A stretch of DNA of 40,283 bases from Saprospiraceae bacterium (GCA_029251525.1 JAQXDE010000060.1:1-40283); one strand, 5' to 3'; numbered from the stretch's first letter, positions 1 to 9,275 are shown. Numbers and translations are program-made. The notes: a model not told the origin generated them from the sequence alone.

Positions 1-30
1 TAAATATTATTAAATATTATTAAATATCTA
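1..30. repeat. Short AT-only tandem repeat at left edge
   Basis: Two full copies and one partial copy of the 10-base unit TAAATATTAT lie head to tail at the extreme left edge. The array may continue outside the window. Nothing ties it to a gene, and it may be simple low-complexity DNA. Confidence 0.4.
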
Positions 31-68
31 AAATCATGCCAATGGATTAGAAATTTAATAATAATGTA

Positions 69-551
69 CTAGAGCAACGATCCATCAAAAGAGAGTGGTA
101 ATAAATCCTTTGCTCCCTCGATAATATAAACCTTCCCTTTTTCTCCTTGTAATAAAATACGCATTGGAGTATCGTGTTTCATCTCTGTTTCGAAAATCAC
201 TTGACGACATGCTCCACAAGGTGCAACTGGCTGAATAATAGTTTGGGTTGGACTTTTGGCTGTTATTGCCATAGCTAAAATCGGAATTTTTGGATAGACA
301 CTATCTGCTGCTGAAATTGTCACTCGTTCTGCACATAAGCACAATGGATAAGAAGCATTTTCTTGATTGCTTCCTGACATCATCTTTCCATTATTTAAAA
401 GAATAGCGGCTCCAACTTTAAAATTAGAATATGGTGAATAGGATTTTTTCAAAGCTTGCTTTGCCTTCTTCAACAATTTTTGATCTACCAAAGACAATTC
501 CTTCTCCGAAGCATAAACCTCAACTGTTGTTTTCAAAATGCGTTTCTTCAT
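69..551 (-). CDS. cdd: Cytidine deaminase
   Basis: Hydrolytic deamination of cytidine and deoxycytidine to uridine and deoxyuridine in cytosolic pyrimidine salvage. The 160-aa protein carries both zinc signatures of the family: C73-A-E75-R, where Cys73 is a zinc ligand and Glu75 the proton shuttle, and P-C112-G-A-C115-R-Q with the other two cysteine ligands. The substrate-loop region 'SPYSNFKVGAA' (residues 39-49) is also present. The three-cysteine pattern and length fit the small tetrameric CDA class (usually 130-160 aa), with a slightly long N-terminus of about 25 residues. It is transcribed away from the flippase gene, so both promoters must lie in 552-730, where I find no exact TAnnTTTG element. 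Identification is secure; the symbol follows the family. Confidence 0.95.
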   Translation of the reverse strand: MKKRILKTTVEVYASEKELSLVDQKLLKKAKQALKKSYSPYSNFKVGAAILLNNGKMMSGSNQENASYPLCLCAERVTISAADSVYPKIPILAMAITAKSPTQTIIQPVAPCGACRQVIFETEMKHDTPMRILLQGEKGKVYIIEGAKDLLPLSFDGSLL

Positions 552-730
552 ATAAAGTACTGATTATCAATATATTGTAAATGTATCTTTTTTTAAATCA
601 AATTTCAAACCATATTTTATACAGAATAGTTGAACATGCCCACTTTGGTTTAATTAATAACTCAACATAATTATTAAAATATTAATTCTCAAAATTAAAT
701 TATTGAATACTGTTTATTTAATTTCACAAA

Positions 731-2020
731 ATGAATTTCGAAATTACAAATGTACGAGCATTACAGGGCTTTCAAATAATGCGACAAGGAGCTGCAATTT
801 TAATTAGCATCTTGTTAGCCAAAAGTGCCTTGACTAGTGATGAAATTGGGAATTTCGAAATGCTTACATTTATCGGAACCACCCTTAGCTTCTTTTGGAT
901 TGCCGGATTAAACCAAGGGATTCTCCCATTCTTTCCAAAACTAAATTCAACTGACCAAAAAACCTTTATTTTCAATACTTTCTTATTATTTTGCAGCATC
1001 TCTGCATTTGTAATATTATTGTTATTTTTATTTGAAAATGGTATTACTCAGCTACTTGTTGGACAAAAATCTCTTCCCTATATTAAGTGGTATTCTATTT
1101 ATCTACTATTCTTTATGCCTAGTTTTTTAGTAGATTATATCTACTTGGTAAACAATCGAGCCAAAGAAATCCTCGTTTTTGGTATCGTAGTTTTCTCCTT
1201 GCAAATACTAGTTGTCATTATACCATTGATTTTGGGAAAAGGACTTTTGGGGATTATTCAAGGCTTAATTGGATTAAGTCTATTTCGATTCCTCTGGCTA
1301 CTTAGGGTTATTTTTGATTTTGGGAAAATTGAATGGAAAAAGGAAATCATAAATAACTATTTAAAACTATCCATTCCGTTGATCTTATACACCTTACTTT
1401 CAGGTTTTCCAACAATATTTGATAGTTGGGTTGTAGGATGGTTCTTTGATGATAAAACAACTTTTGCAATTTTTAGATACGGAGCAAGAGAATTACCACT
1501 TGCCATAGCTTTAGCCAATGCTTTAAGTATGGCTATGATCCCAGAAATTGTAAAAAACCGTACCACAGGTTTTTCTAAATTAAAAGAAAAAACACTAAAC
1601 TTGTTTCACTGGATTTTCCCATTGTCAATTATTTTAATGTTGACAAGTTCGTGGTGGTTCCCTAAAATATTCAATCTAGACTTTATTGAAAGTGCTTCTA
1701 TTTTCAATGTCTTTTTACTAGTCATTATTAGTCGTTTAATTTTTCCCCAAACTATTTTGATTGCTTTTGGGAAAACAAAAATGGTACTCCTTATTTCTGT
1801 TTTAGAAACCATATTAAATATAATTCTAAGTGTAATATTTGTCCAATATTTTGGATTGATAGGAATTGCATTCGGGACTTTTTTAGCCTATTTATTTGAA
1901 AAAACTACATTAGCAATTTATCTATCCTATCAACATGGAATATCATTTTCAAAATATACCCCAGTTAACTGGTTTGTATTTTATAGCCTTTCGCTGACTT
2001 TTGCTTATCTTTTAATTTGA
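731..2020 (+). CDS. Polysaccharide/lipid-linked oligosaccharide flippase (Wzx/MATE-like)
   Basis: Predicted inner-membrane transporter of 429 aa made almost wholly of hydrophobic helices, about 12 by eye, starting near residue 15. The N-terminal pattern, with a first helix after 'LQGFQIMRQGAAILISILLA' and a second after 'GNFEMLTFIGT', resembles Wzx/RfbX-type members of the MOP superfamily. These flip undecaprenyl-linked sugar repeat units across the cytoplasmic membrane. Length is typical (400-480 aa). No glycosyltransferase or polymerase gene lies next to it, so its substrate cannot be inferred; the half-length GT4 gene at 28.2 kb is too far away to count as context. It converges on the yhhQ-type gene with 127 bp between stops and no strong terminator hairpin. 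Family assignment rests on topology and general similarity, not on a catalytic motif. Confidence 0.75.
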   Translation: MNFEITNVRALQGFQIMRQGAAILISILLAKSALTSDEIGNFEMLTFIGTTLSFFWIAGLNQGILPFFPKLNSTDQKTFIFNTFLLFCSISAFVILLLFLFENGITQLLVGQKSLPYIKWYSIYLLFFMPSFLVDYIYLVNNRAKEILVFGIVVFSLQILVVIIPLILGKGLLGIIQGLIGLSLFRFLWLLRVIFDFGKIEWKKEIINNYLKLSIPLILYTLLSGFPTIFDSWVVGWFFDDKTTFAIFRYGARELPLAIALANALSMAMIPEIVKNRTTGFSKLKEKTLNLFHWIFPLSIILMLTSSWWFPKIFNLDFIESASIFNVFLLVIISRLIFPQTILIAFGKTKMVLLISVLETILNIILSVIFVQYFGLIGIAFGTFLAYLFEKTTLAIYLSYQHGISFSKYTPVNWFVFYSLSLTFAYLLI

Positions 2021-2147
2021 GAAGAATTTAGTAGTTTACCCATTAAAAAATGAAGTTTGAAAAGCTTGCAATTGTATTAATGCAATTAGAACTATTCGTT
2101 TTCCAGAAATTATTATTTGAGGCTCCTAATTTTCAAACTCCTACATA

Positions 2148-2957
2148 TCAACTATTTAAAAGAGCTGCATCTTTCATCTTCTTTGATTTTTCTAAACCTA
2201 AATAATTATCAATAAGATTATGGATCAAATACAATGAAGGTGTCAATAATATAGCTATAACAAACTTAAAAATATAATTTACCGTCCCAATTGCAAGTAC
2301 CAAAACCAAACTCCAATTTGCTCCAATATAAAAGGCAATAATTAAAACAACAAAGCTATCAACGAATTGCGAAACCAAAGTAGACCCTGTAGCACGCAAC
2401 CATAAATATTTATTACCTGTCTTTTCTTTAATTTTATGAAATGTAAAAACATCTACCATTTGACCAATTAAAAATGCGATTATCGATCCAGCTATAATCC
2501 ATAATCCTTGCCCAAATACTAATTTAAAAGCGAAATCATAATCGCTTACTTTACCTTGAATTTCTTGCTGTTGAATCTCAGTCAAGTCAGTAGAAATATG
2601 AGAGGTTGGCCAGAACCCCGCTGGCTCCAAACCAATAGCAAAATACACCATTACAAAGCCATAGCCAATCAATCCAACTGCCAAATAGGATAACATCTTG
2701 ACCCCTTTTATTCCAAAATATTCATTGATGATATCAGTCATTATAAATACAATAGGCCAAAGTAAAGTCCCAGCAGTTAAAGAGAATGCTAAATCTTTTT
2801 CTCCGAAAAAACCCATACTTAATGGTTCAAATCCAAACGTTTTCTCTAATGAAAAAATCTTAACTCCAATAAATTCTGCAATAATTGCATTGGCTATAAA
2901 AAAACCTCCAAGGATAATAAATAATCGCGTCCCCTTATCTGATAAAGTATTTTTCAT
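2148..2957 (-). CDS. yhhQ: Queuosine precursor transporter, YhhQ/VUT family
   Basis: Integral membrane protein of 269 aa expected to import queuosine precursors (preQ0/preQ1 or queuine) for tRNA modification. The family signatures are clear: 'DIINEYFG' (residues 75-82), the segment 'QMVDVFTFHKIKEKTG' (166-181), and 'WLRATGSTLVSQFVDS' (186-201), which matches the conserved W-R-x-x-x-S-T-x-x-S-Q-x-x-D-S block. About six to seven membrane helices are visible. The C-terminal tail is charged and cytosolic-looking. A candidate promoter (TAGATTTG read on the minus strand, 3035-3042) lies about 80 bp upstream. No queuosine synthesis gene is nearby, consistent with a scavenging role, but substrate preference within this family cannot be read from sequence. 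Confidence 0.88.
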   Translation of the reverse strand: MKNTLSDKGTRLFIILGGFFIANAIIAEFIGVKIFSLEKTFGFEPLSMGFFGEKDLAFSLTAGTLLWPIVFIMTDIINEYFGIKGVKMLSYLAVGLIGYGFVMVYFAIGLEPAGFWPTSHISTDLTEIQQQEIQGKVSDYDFAFKLVFGQGLWIIAGSIIAFLIGQMVDVFTFHKIKEKTGNKYLWLRATGSTLVSQFVDSFVVLIIAFYIGANWSLVLVLAIGTVNYIFKFVIAILLTPSLYLIHNLIDNYLGLEKSKKMKDAALLNS

Positions 2958-3034
2958 ATTTTTTATACTTTCAACTTTATTTTAATTTTTTACCATGGCT
3001 TACAATACAAAAACAATTAATAAACATTTAAATA

Positions 3035-3042
3035 CAAATCTA
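3035..3042 (-). promoter_or_regulatory. Candidate -7 element (TAGATTTG) for the yhhQ-type gene
   Basis: Read on the minus strand this is TAGATTTG, an exact match to the Bacteroidota TAnnTTTG -7 consensus. It would place the start of transcription near 3029, giving a leader of about 70 nt. No TTG is seen at the expected -33 spacing, so the assignment is tentative. Confidence 0.4.
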
Positions 3043-3556
3043 AAAAAAATTAAACTCCTTTTAGCTCTAATTTTTATAAACTAATGTTATGTGTTTAAGT
3101 CAATTTCCCTAAAGAAACTTTGTCTATTTATCCGTATAAATCTCTTTCGTATAACAATATACTCCCAAAATTTTGACAAACAATTTAACCTGTGAATTCA
3201 ACTCGAAACCACATCATTATTTTAAAAGTGGTAAAAGGTAAAATACTAATTAATTTAAAACACCAGGATATTTTTTAGAAGAAAAATACAATCATCTTGA
3301 CCCTTTTTTGAAATTTAAAAAATCAGAGTCCAAGGCAATCTTCACTACAATAAAAATACTTAAGACTTTCAACAAAATTACCTCCTTCTTTTAGAATTGA
3401 TTATTCAATCATTAAACATAATATTGATTTTGGATTTCATTCTCCCAATAGTTTTGAGCTCAACCTTTACATTGTATTATAACTCACTGATTATGATGTA
3501 ATTAATTTCAGACCTCAAACTTTATTTCCGGTTCTAAAATTAGTCAACTCCTTGCA

Positions 3557-3875
3557 ATGAAATACCTTAACAATATATTCCTTGCTTTTGAAGTGAAGGA
3601 TTTCTATGACAAAATAATAATTATATCAAATACAAAAAGAACAATGGGAGTTGATCGACATTGGAAAATATCTTTAATAAATTTTCTCAGGGTTTTAGAG
3701 TCATGAAATAGGTTTATTTTTGGAATATTCACAAGATTTAGAGGGATTTGATTCAACAATAAAATATATTGATTATAAAGTCGATCTTCCTCTATTTGGG
3801 GACATAAACTTCTTAATCAATGAATCTAATCAAATTAATTCTTTGCAATTTGTTACCTACTCTCAATATTTCTGA
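3557..3875 (+). pseudogene. Possible decayed coding remnant, family unknown
   Basis: Two consecutive open stretches look like one protein broken by a frameshift. The first is a 49-codon stretch from the ATG at 3557 to the TGA at 3704. The second is a 58-codon open stretch in another frame (3699 to the TGA at 3873) encoding a segment that includes 'YIDYKVDLPLFGDINFLINE', with protein-like alternation of hydrophobic and polar residues. I do not recognise the family. Further open stretches occur upstream around 3255-3390 on both strands. Given the AT-rich background this could be chance, so confidence is low. Confidence 0.25.
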
Positions 3876-3930
3876 TCTGGAAAAGGTTTATTTTTTTTTA
3901 AAATAAACCTAAAGAAATTGAACGATTATA

Positions 3931-3938
3931 TATCTTTG
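3931..3938 (+). promoter_or_regulatory. Candidate -7 promoter element (TATCTTTG) for the Hsp70 gene
   Basis: Exact match to TAnnTTTG, followed by CGG. It predicts transcription from about 3944 and a leader near 80 nt before the ATG at 4025. A TTG at 3918-3920 is too close (10 bp) to be a standard -33 element. Confidence 0.5.
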
Positions 3939-4024
3939 CGGTTACAATTTAATCAAAATTCTTCTTTGATATCTTTATAAGATTAATTATAAATCGATAA
4001 ATATCGAAAAGGCAAAATAGAATA

Positions 4025-5881
4025 ATGGCAAAAATTTCAATCAATATAAAAGAGGGGAAAGTCGATAAGGTCAGTGATATCATTGTAGGAATCGACTTGG
4101 GAACAACTAACAGCTTGGTAGCCTACATTAAGGATGGTAAAGCATTAGCTGTTACAAGCAAAAATGGAAAAAGTACTCTTGTTCCATCTATAATCCATTT
4201 TGATAACGATGGCGGAATTATCGTAGGGACAGAAGCTAGAGATAAACTCATCAGCGACCCTCAAAATACTATTTATTCTGTCAAAAGATTGATGGGTAAA
4301 TCTTACGGTGATCTTGAGAATTTTGACCGATATTTTGGCTATAAAATAATTGATGAAGATAATGATAGTCTAGTCAAAATAAGAGTGGGTGATAAATTTT
4401 ATACCCCCATAGAACTTAGCGCTGAAATATTAAAAGTGCTTAAACTTCGCATCGAAAAAGACCTTGGAGAAAAAATAAATAAAGCAGTTATTACCGTCCC
4501 AGCTTATTTCAATGATTCGCAAAGACAAGCCACCCGAGACGCAGGAAAACTCGCAGGTTTAGATGTTTTAAGAATTGTAAATGAACCAACTGCAGCAAGC
4601 TTAGCCTATGGAATTGGTCTCTCCCCTGATGAAAATCGGACTATTGCTGTTTATGATTTAGGAGGAGGAACATTCGACATCTCAGTTTTACAAATTCAAA
4701 ATGGCATTTTCGAAGTTCTATCTACCAATGGTGATACTTTCCTTGGTGGTGATGATTTCGATCGAGCGATTATTGATTTCTGGATTAAAGAAAATAACCT
4801 TGATTCGAATATTCTAAACCAAAATAAAGAGCTCGCACAAATTATTCGATTGGAGGCAGAGCACGCTAAAAAATCATTGACCAATAACGATAATTTCTCA
4901 AGTTCTATTAATGATTTACACTTAAATATTACCAAAATTCAATTTGAAGAAATCACAAATTCTCTCGTTCAACGAACTTTAGACTGTTGTAGAAATGTAA
5001 TATCTGATGCTAAAATTTCTGTAGAGGAAATTGATCACATTGTCATGGTAGGTGGTTCAACAAGAATACCTCAAGTTCAAAATGCTGTTACAACGTTTTT
5101 TGGAAAATCACTCTTCAATGATTTGAATCCAGATGAAGTCGTTGCACTTGGTGCAGCAATTCAAGCAGATGTTTTAGCAGGTAATCAAAAGGATATTTTG
5201 CTCCTCGATGTAACTCCATTATCTCTAGGAATTGAAACTGTAGGAGGATTAATGGATACAATTATACCTCGAAACTCTAAAGTACCTAACAAGGTAGGAA
5301 GACAATATACCACTTCTGTTGATGGTCAAAAAAATCTAAAAGTTGCAGTTTATCAAGGCGAAAGGGATTTGGTAAATGACAATAGAAAGTTGGGAGAATT
5401 TATTTTAAAAGGGATTCCTCCAATGCCAGCAGGTCTGCCAAAAATCGAAATTCAATTTATTCTCAATGCAGATGGTATACTAAAGGTCAAAGCAAAAGAA
5501 CTTCGATCAAATGTCGAAACTGAAATTGAAATCAAATCCCAGTATGGTATATCAGAAGAGGAAATGGCTAAAATATTGATTGACTCAATTCAAAATGCAG
5601 AGGCCGACATGAAAATTAGAGGATTATTAGAAGCCAGGAATGAAGCCAATAATATTTTACTGTCGTCAGATAAATTTTTAATCCAAAATGAAGAAATTTT
5701 ATCTATTGAAGAAAAAACTCAAACAAAATTACTTATTGAAAATCTAAGAAATTCAACCAAGGAAGAAGATAAAGATGCGATTAACAAGGCGATGGATGAT
5801 TTAAACATATTCACCTCTCCCCTTGCTCATCGAGCGATGGATGTCAACATACAAAAAGCAATGAAAGGTAAAAAAGTATAA
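4025..5881 (+). CDS. hscA: Hsp70-family chaperone, HscA-like (Fe-S assembly)
   Basis: ATP-dependent Hsp70 of 618 aa. The nucleotide-binding domain carries the phosphate-1 loop '[10 protein letters not shown]' (21-30), phosphate-2 '[10 protein letters not shown]' (from D211) and the later '[12 protein letters not shown]' block; the substrate-binding domain contains '[17 protein letters not shown]'. Two points favour HscA over DnaK: the extended N-terminus of about 18 residues ahead of the first strand ('[11 protein letters not shown]'), as in Bacteroidota HscA proteins, and the short lid ending '[17 protein letters not shown]', which matches the HscA C-terminus and lacks the DnaK glycine-rich acidic tail. 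HscA normally works with the J-protein HscB on the IscU scaffold; neither partner nor any isc/suf gene is in the window. A promoter of Bacteroidota type precedes it. Assignment to Hsp70 is certain, to HscA likely. Confidence 0.85.
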   Translation: MAKISINIKEGKVDKVSDIIVGIDLGTTNSLVAYIKDGKALAVTSKNGKSTLVPSIIHFDNDGGIIVGTEARDKLISDPQNTIYSVKRLMGKSYGDLENFDRYFGYKIIDEDNDSLVKIRVGDKFYTPIELSAEILKVLKLRIEKDLGEKINKAVITVPAYFNDSQRQATRDAGKLAGLDVLRIVNEPTAASLAYGIGLSPDENRTIAVYDLGGGTFDISVLQIQNGIFEVLSTNGDTFLGGDDFDRAIIDFWIKENNLDSNILNQNKELAQIIRLEAEHAKKSLTNNDNFSSSINDLHLNITKIQFEEITNSLVQRTLDCCRNVISDAKISVEEIDHIVMVGGSTRIPQVQNAVTTFFGKSLFNDLNPDEVVALGAAIQADVLAGNQKDILLLDVTPLSLGIETVGGLMDTIIPRNSKVPNKVGRQYTTSVDGQKNLKVAVYQGERDLVNDNRKLGEFILKGIPPMPAGLPKIEIQFILNADGILKVKAKELRSNVETEIEIKSQYGISEEEMAKILIDSIQNAEADMKIRGLLEARNEANNILLSSDKFLIQNEEILSIEEKTQTKLLIENLRNSTKEEDKDAINKAMDDLNIFTSPLAHRAMDVNIQKAMKGKKV

Positions 5882-6447
5882 AAACATACTTAAATTTTAT
5901 TGCTTACATTTAATAGTAAACACGACCATTTTTTAACTTTTCTAAGAATATCAATAAGTTATCTCTGATTACAAACAAAATATTGCATAAATCAGAAAAC
6001 TATTTCATCATATTGATAAGCCTAAACCTTTGACAGTTAACAACACAAATACACTACATATTAAATAACTAAAAACGTAGTTAGTCTAGATAAAATAAAA
6101 ATAGAAAATCTTCAGGGAATTTTCTTGAGAAGAAAAACTAAATTTGGTGAGATTCAAGTGTTGTGTTAAAGTATTCATCTCTCGTTTCAACGCATTCAAT
6201 ATAAATAGTCACATTTATAATAAGGGTTTATTTATTTTTTCTAAACAAAAAATTAATACTAATCAGGGAACTCATGAGACTCACAACTTATTTATAAAAA
6301 ATAAAAAATGCTAGATCCTTTGATCCCAAATTATCTAGCCTAATTAATGTACCAAAGAGTAAAATAATATATATATTTTTAAATAAAACAATATTTTACT
6401 TTTACTAAAAAAGATAGCTCACTATATATTTTTAATTATATTGAGGT
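5882..6447. other. AT-rich intergenic region without a recognisable gene
   Basis: I see no coding stretch with protein-like character on either strand. The only local structure is a short inverted repeat, CTAGAT and ATCTAG, around 6311-6339. It must hold the promoter of the serine-hydrolase-like gene, but no exact TAnnTTTG element is present. Confidence 0.5.
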
Positions 6448-7581
6448 ATGAATAAATCGATTTTTATTTTAATATTTTCTTTTCTTTTTACTTTCAACCT
6501 TTGGTCTCAAGATCGAGTCAATTTGCAAGAGCAGATTGACAAAATTATTTATTATGATACAGAAATAAAATTATCAGAAACGCCAGGTTTTATCATAGGT
6601 GTCAAATATCAAGACTCTTTATTCTATTTTGGATATGGATCTATTTCAAGGAATTTCAATAAGGTACCTGATGAAAAAACCATTTTTGAAATCGGTGGTT
6701 TAACAAAAACTTTTACCAGTTCATTAGTGAGTGTTTTGGTTGAAGAAGGAAAAATGGAATTTGAAAAACCTTTGAATAGTTACTTTTCTTTGTCAGAGAA
6801 AAATGAAGAAACTCAATTGATAACTATCGACCAATTACTTACTCATACTTCTCGCTTGCCACGAATGCCTATAGAATTTGGTGTTAAAGAAATTGAAGAA
6901 AATAATCCTTATGCACATTATACTAAGCAAGATTTAATGGAGTTTTACAAAGAATATATTCCGCTTGAACCAAAAAAAAGGAGAAAGGAAAACAAAAAAA
7001 AGAAACACAAGAATAACTATTCTTATTCTCATCTAAATTATGCCTTAATTGAGATGGCGATTGAATCTTGTCAAAGTAACAGTTTTGAAAAACTTTTGAC
7101 TGACAAAATTTTAGCTCCGATTGACATGGTAGATACTCGAATAGAATTATCCGAAAATCAAAAAAAGCGACTAGCAACTGGTTACACAACAAGTGGACAA
7201 TCTACACCACCTTGGACATTTCAATCTTTTAAAGCATCTGAAGGTTTGAAATCCACCGCTCAAGATTTAGTTAAATTTGCTGAAGCTCACATGGGTGAAA
7301 ATAATTCTCAATTGACTAAAGCATTTTATGCAACACATGAAGGAAGGAAAGCAACTAACCGTAATAAAAAAATAGTATCTGCACGAGGATGGCATATTAT
7401 ATCACCAAAAAATTATCATGATATTATTCTTCATACTGGAAATACAAATGGTCATCGTTCCTATTTAGCCTTTGTCAAAGAAAGCGAGACAGCTGTTGTG
7501 ATATTGACGAATTCAGAGCACAACCTATATAATTTAGGGTATTATATTTTAAGAATGTTAAATAATAACTGGGTGAAATGA
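6448..7581 (+). CDS. Secreted serine-hydrolase (class C beta-lactamase) fold protein lacking the catalytic serine
   Basis: A 377-aa protein with a clear signal peptide (about residues 1-20, ending 'NLWSQ') and the beta-lactamase/D-aminopeptidase fold (Pfam Beta-lactamase, serine hydrolase). Landmarks in order: 'FEIGGLTKTFTS' (80-91), where the family has G-S-x-x-K; 'THTSRLPRMP' (132-141); 'YSYSHLNYALIE' (191-202), where the family has Y-S-N; and 'LHTGNTNGHRS' (329-338), the H-x-G third motif. The nucleophile position is Gly84 while Lys87 is kept, and the Asn of the Tyr motif is His195. A very basic stretch, 'KKRRKENKKKKHKN' (176-189), sits just before the Tyr motif where related enzymes have a short loop. 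Hydrolysis by the usual mechanism is therefore unlikely; a binding role is possible. It stands alone, with a large gap upstream and 107 bp to the lipid kinase gene. Confidence 0.85.
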   Translation: MNKSIFILIFSFLFTFNLWSQDRVNLQEQIDKIIYYDTEIKLSETPGFIIGVKYQDSLFYFGYGSISRNFNKVPDEKTIFEIGGLTKTFTSSLVSVLVEEGKMEFEKPLNSYFSLSEKNEETQLITIDQLLTHTSRLPRMPIEFGVKEIEENNPYAHYTKQDLMEFYKEYIPLEPKKRRKENKKKKHKNNYSYSHLNYALIEMAIESCQSNSFEKLLTDKILAPIDMVDTRIELSENQKKRLATGYTTSGQSTPPWTFQSFKASEGLKSTAQDLVKFAEAHMGENNSQLTKAFYATHEGRKATNRNKKIVSARGWHIISPKNYHDIILHTGNTNGHRSYLAFVKESETAVVILTNSEHNLYNLGYYILRMLNNNWVK

Positions 7582-7688
7582 AAATCAAAACTCTCCAATT
7601 TTAATTTATCCAAATAAAATCATCACTTTTGAATTTGATTGCCTTTAAACTAAGGCCTTATTCTGATTAAAAAACATAACTAATTATA

Positions 7689-8600
7689 ATGTCTAATGAA
7701 TTAAACTCCTCGCCTACTGCAAAAAAAAAACGAGTACTTTTTATTGTAAATCCATTCTCTGGGATTAGTAAAAAAGGAAAACTGTTCCAACAAATAGATC
7801 AACACCTTGATTCCAACCTATATAAATTCGAAATAAAAAATACCAAAGCTCCCGGTCATGCAACTGAACTAGCAAGGGAAGCCATAGCCCAAAATATTGA
7901 TATGGTGGTTGCAGTTGGTGGTGATGGATCGGTCAACGAAGTGGCAGCTGCTCTAATCGATTCAGAGACAATACTAGGAATAATCCCTGCAGGTTCAGGT
8001 AATGGATTTGCTCGACATCTAGGGTTAAGCACCAATATTGTGAAATCCATTCACCAACTCAATCAGGGGAAAATACTACGTATAGATACAGTAAGAATGA
8101 ATGGACGGCCATTTGTCAACTTAGCTGGACTAGGGTTTGATGGATGGGTTTCTTATAAATTAAAGGAAAGTAAATTAAGAGGTTTTTTGGGATATGGAAA
8201 AATAGTAACTCAAGAATCTTTTAAGTTCAAACCCCAAACTTATCAAATAAATATTGATGGGAAAATTATGGATGAGGAATGTCTTTGTTTGGAAATCGTA
8301 AATGCCCCTATGTTTGGCTATAATTTCGAAATTGCTCCGCACGCAAAATTCAATGATGGGATACTAGAAATAGTAGTGGTCAAAAAAATGACTCCATGGA
8401 AATTCCCAAAATTGGCTTGGCATTCATTTCATAAGACGATTAATGAAAGTGGTCTTACAAAATGTTACTCAGGAAAAAACATTAAAGTAAAAATTGTAGA
8501 AGAAACGCCTGTTCATATGGATGGAGAAGGAATGCTTGTAAATGAAGATTTAGAATTTTCTATTAATCCTTTATCTTTGTCGGTATGGGTTCCTAAATAA
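7689..8600 (+). CDS. Diacylglycerol/lipid kinase, YegS/BmrU/DgkB family
   Basis: ATP-dependent lipid kinase of 303 aa, expected to phosphorylate diacylglycerol or another membrane lipid at the inner face of the cytoplasmic membrane. Signatures: 'FIVNPFSG' (18-25), the nucleotide-binding motif 'VGGDGSVNEV' (76-85), 'IIPAGSGNGFARHLG' (98-112), and the late block 'GLGFDGWVS'. In the second domain, 'APHAKFNDGILEIVVV' contains the N-D-G-x-L-E/D catalytic/metal motif. There is no signal peptide. It heads a same-strand run with an unrecognised protein and a SUI1 factor (gaps of 33 and 50 bp), which probably share transcripts although their functions are unrelated on present knowledge. The true lipid substrate cannot be read from sequence. 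Confidence 0.9.
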   Translation: MSNELNSSPTAKKKRVLFIVNPFSGISKKGKLFQQIDQHLDSNLYKFEIKNTKAPGHATELAREAIAQNIDMVVAVGGDGSVNEVAAALIDSETILGIIPAGSGNGFARHLGLSTNIVKSIHQLNQGKILRIDTVRMNGRPFVNLAGLGFDGWVSYKLKESKLRGFLGYGKIVTQESFKFKPQTYQINIDGKIMDEECLCLEIVNAPMFGYNFEIAPHAKFNDGILEIVVVKKMTPWKFPKLAWHSFHKTINESGLTKCYSGKNIKVKIVEETPVHMDGEGMLVNEDLEFSINPLSLSVWVPK

Positions 8601-8633
8601 CCCTCACAATAAAATTTGTTATCAAAAAAAAGA

Positions 8634-9275
8634 ATGAGCAAAGAAAACGACAACGATATAACTTCATGGATTTTTCAAAATATTAATCCTAATGTTCCTG
8701 AAAATGTGGTAAAGAATGTTATTCCAGAAAAATTTGACACTTATTTCAAATTATATTTTCCAATCATTTTTGAAAACGAGGACACCGGTCAAAGTAGAAA
8801 AATCAGCTATCATGAAATTGCTAATCTAGGAGGATTAACTTTTGAGAAAAATTTTAGTGCAAAGAGCTTCCCTGATTATATATCTCCATTTATAACTGCC
8901 TCAGAAAGAGATGAATATGAAATGTTGGAATACCTACAAAGTATTCTGAGCCCAAAACAATCAATAATTTATTATGGTTTAGGTGGCGAAAATTTACCTG
9001 AAAAATTTATTGATCCTTGGGCATCGATTGGACCATTGAATAGCTTGTCTAATATTGTGAAAGCGATGAATGAATTTGCAAAAATGGAAATTGTCAATTT
9101 CCCTAACTACATCTTTCCTAGAGATCATAGTTGGTTAATTGGGAACATTATTTCTCAATCAGGAGTTTTAATTTTGGGATGTGGAAAAGAATTAGCTGAA
9201 AGAATAAGAGCTCAATCAGAAATTGAGTTTATTGAATTGGAGCCGGACGATGAATATTTTGATTTCGGAGATTAG
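8634..9275 (+). CDS. Unrecognised cytosolic protein
   Basis: A 213-aa soluble acidic protein starting 'MSKENDNDITSWIF'. The frame opens with a TTG at 8616, but the ATG at 8634 gives the more natural start and 33 bp of spacing after the lipid kinase gene. There is no signal peptide, membrane helix or known catalytic motif. Visible features are a glycine-containing segment 'YYGLGGENLPEKF', a tryptophan-rich 'HSWLIGNIISQSGVLILGCG', and a very acidic C-terminus 'ELEPDDEYFDFGD'. I cannot assign a family; mixed alpha/beta composition suggests a compact globular domain of the kind seen in SMI1/KNR4-like or immunity-type proteins, but this is a guess. It lies between a lipid kinase and a translation factor and is probably cotranscribed with them. 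Confidence 0.7.
   Translation: MSKENDNDITSWIFQNINPNVPENVVKNVIPEKFDTYFKLYFPIIFENEDTGQSRKISYHEIANLGGLTFEKNFSAKSFPDYISPFITASERDEYEMLEYLQSILSPKQSIIYYGLGGENLPEKFIDPWASIGPLNSLSNIVKAMNEFAKMEIVNFPNYIFPRDHSWLIGNIISQSGVLILGCGKELAERIRAQSEIEFIELEPDDEYFDFGD

Larger units (their letters stand above)
2958..4024. other. Long intergenic region, mostly non-coding
   Basis: More than 1 kb separates the yhhQ-type gene from the divergent Hsp70 gene. It contains the yhhQ-side promoter candidate (3035-3042), the Hsp70-side promoter (3931-3938) and between them stretches with coding-like composition but broken frames, strongest at 3557-3875. No intact gene, RNA gene, or terminator hairpin was found. Confidence 0.6.

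Noticed and set aside
3246-3300. Phage tail-sheath fragment, prompted by a 'KTPG' reading
   Set aside because: Only four residues resemble the sheath N-terminus; what follows does not, and no other phage gene is present.
8616-8633. TTG start for the unrecognised protein gene
   Set aside because: The ATG at 8634 begins a normal soluble N-terminus; the extra six residues have no support.
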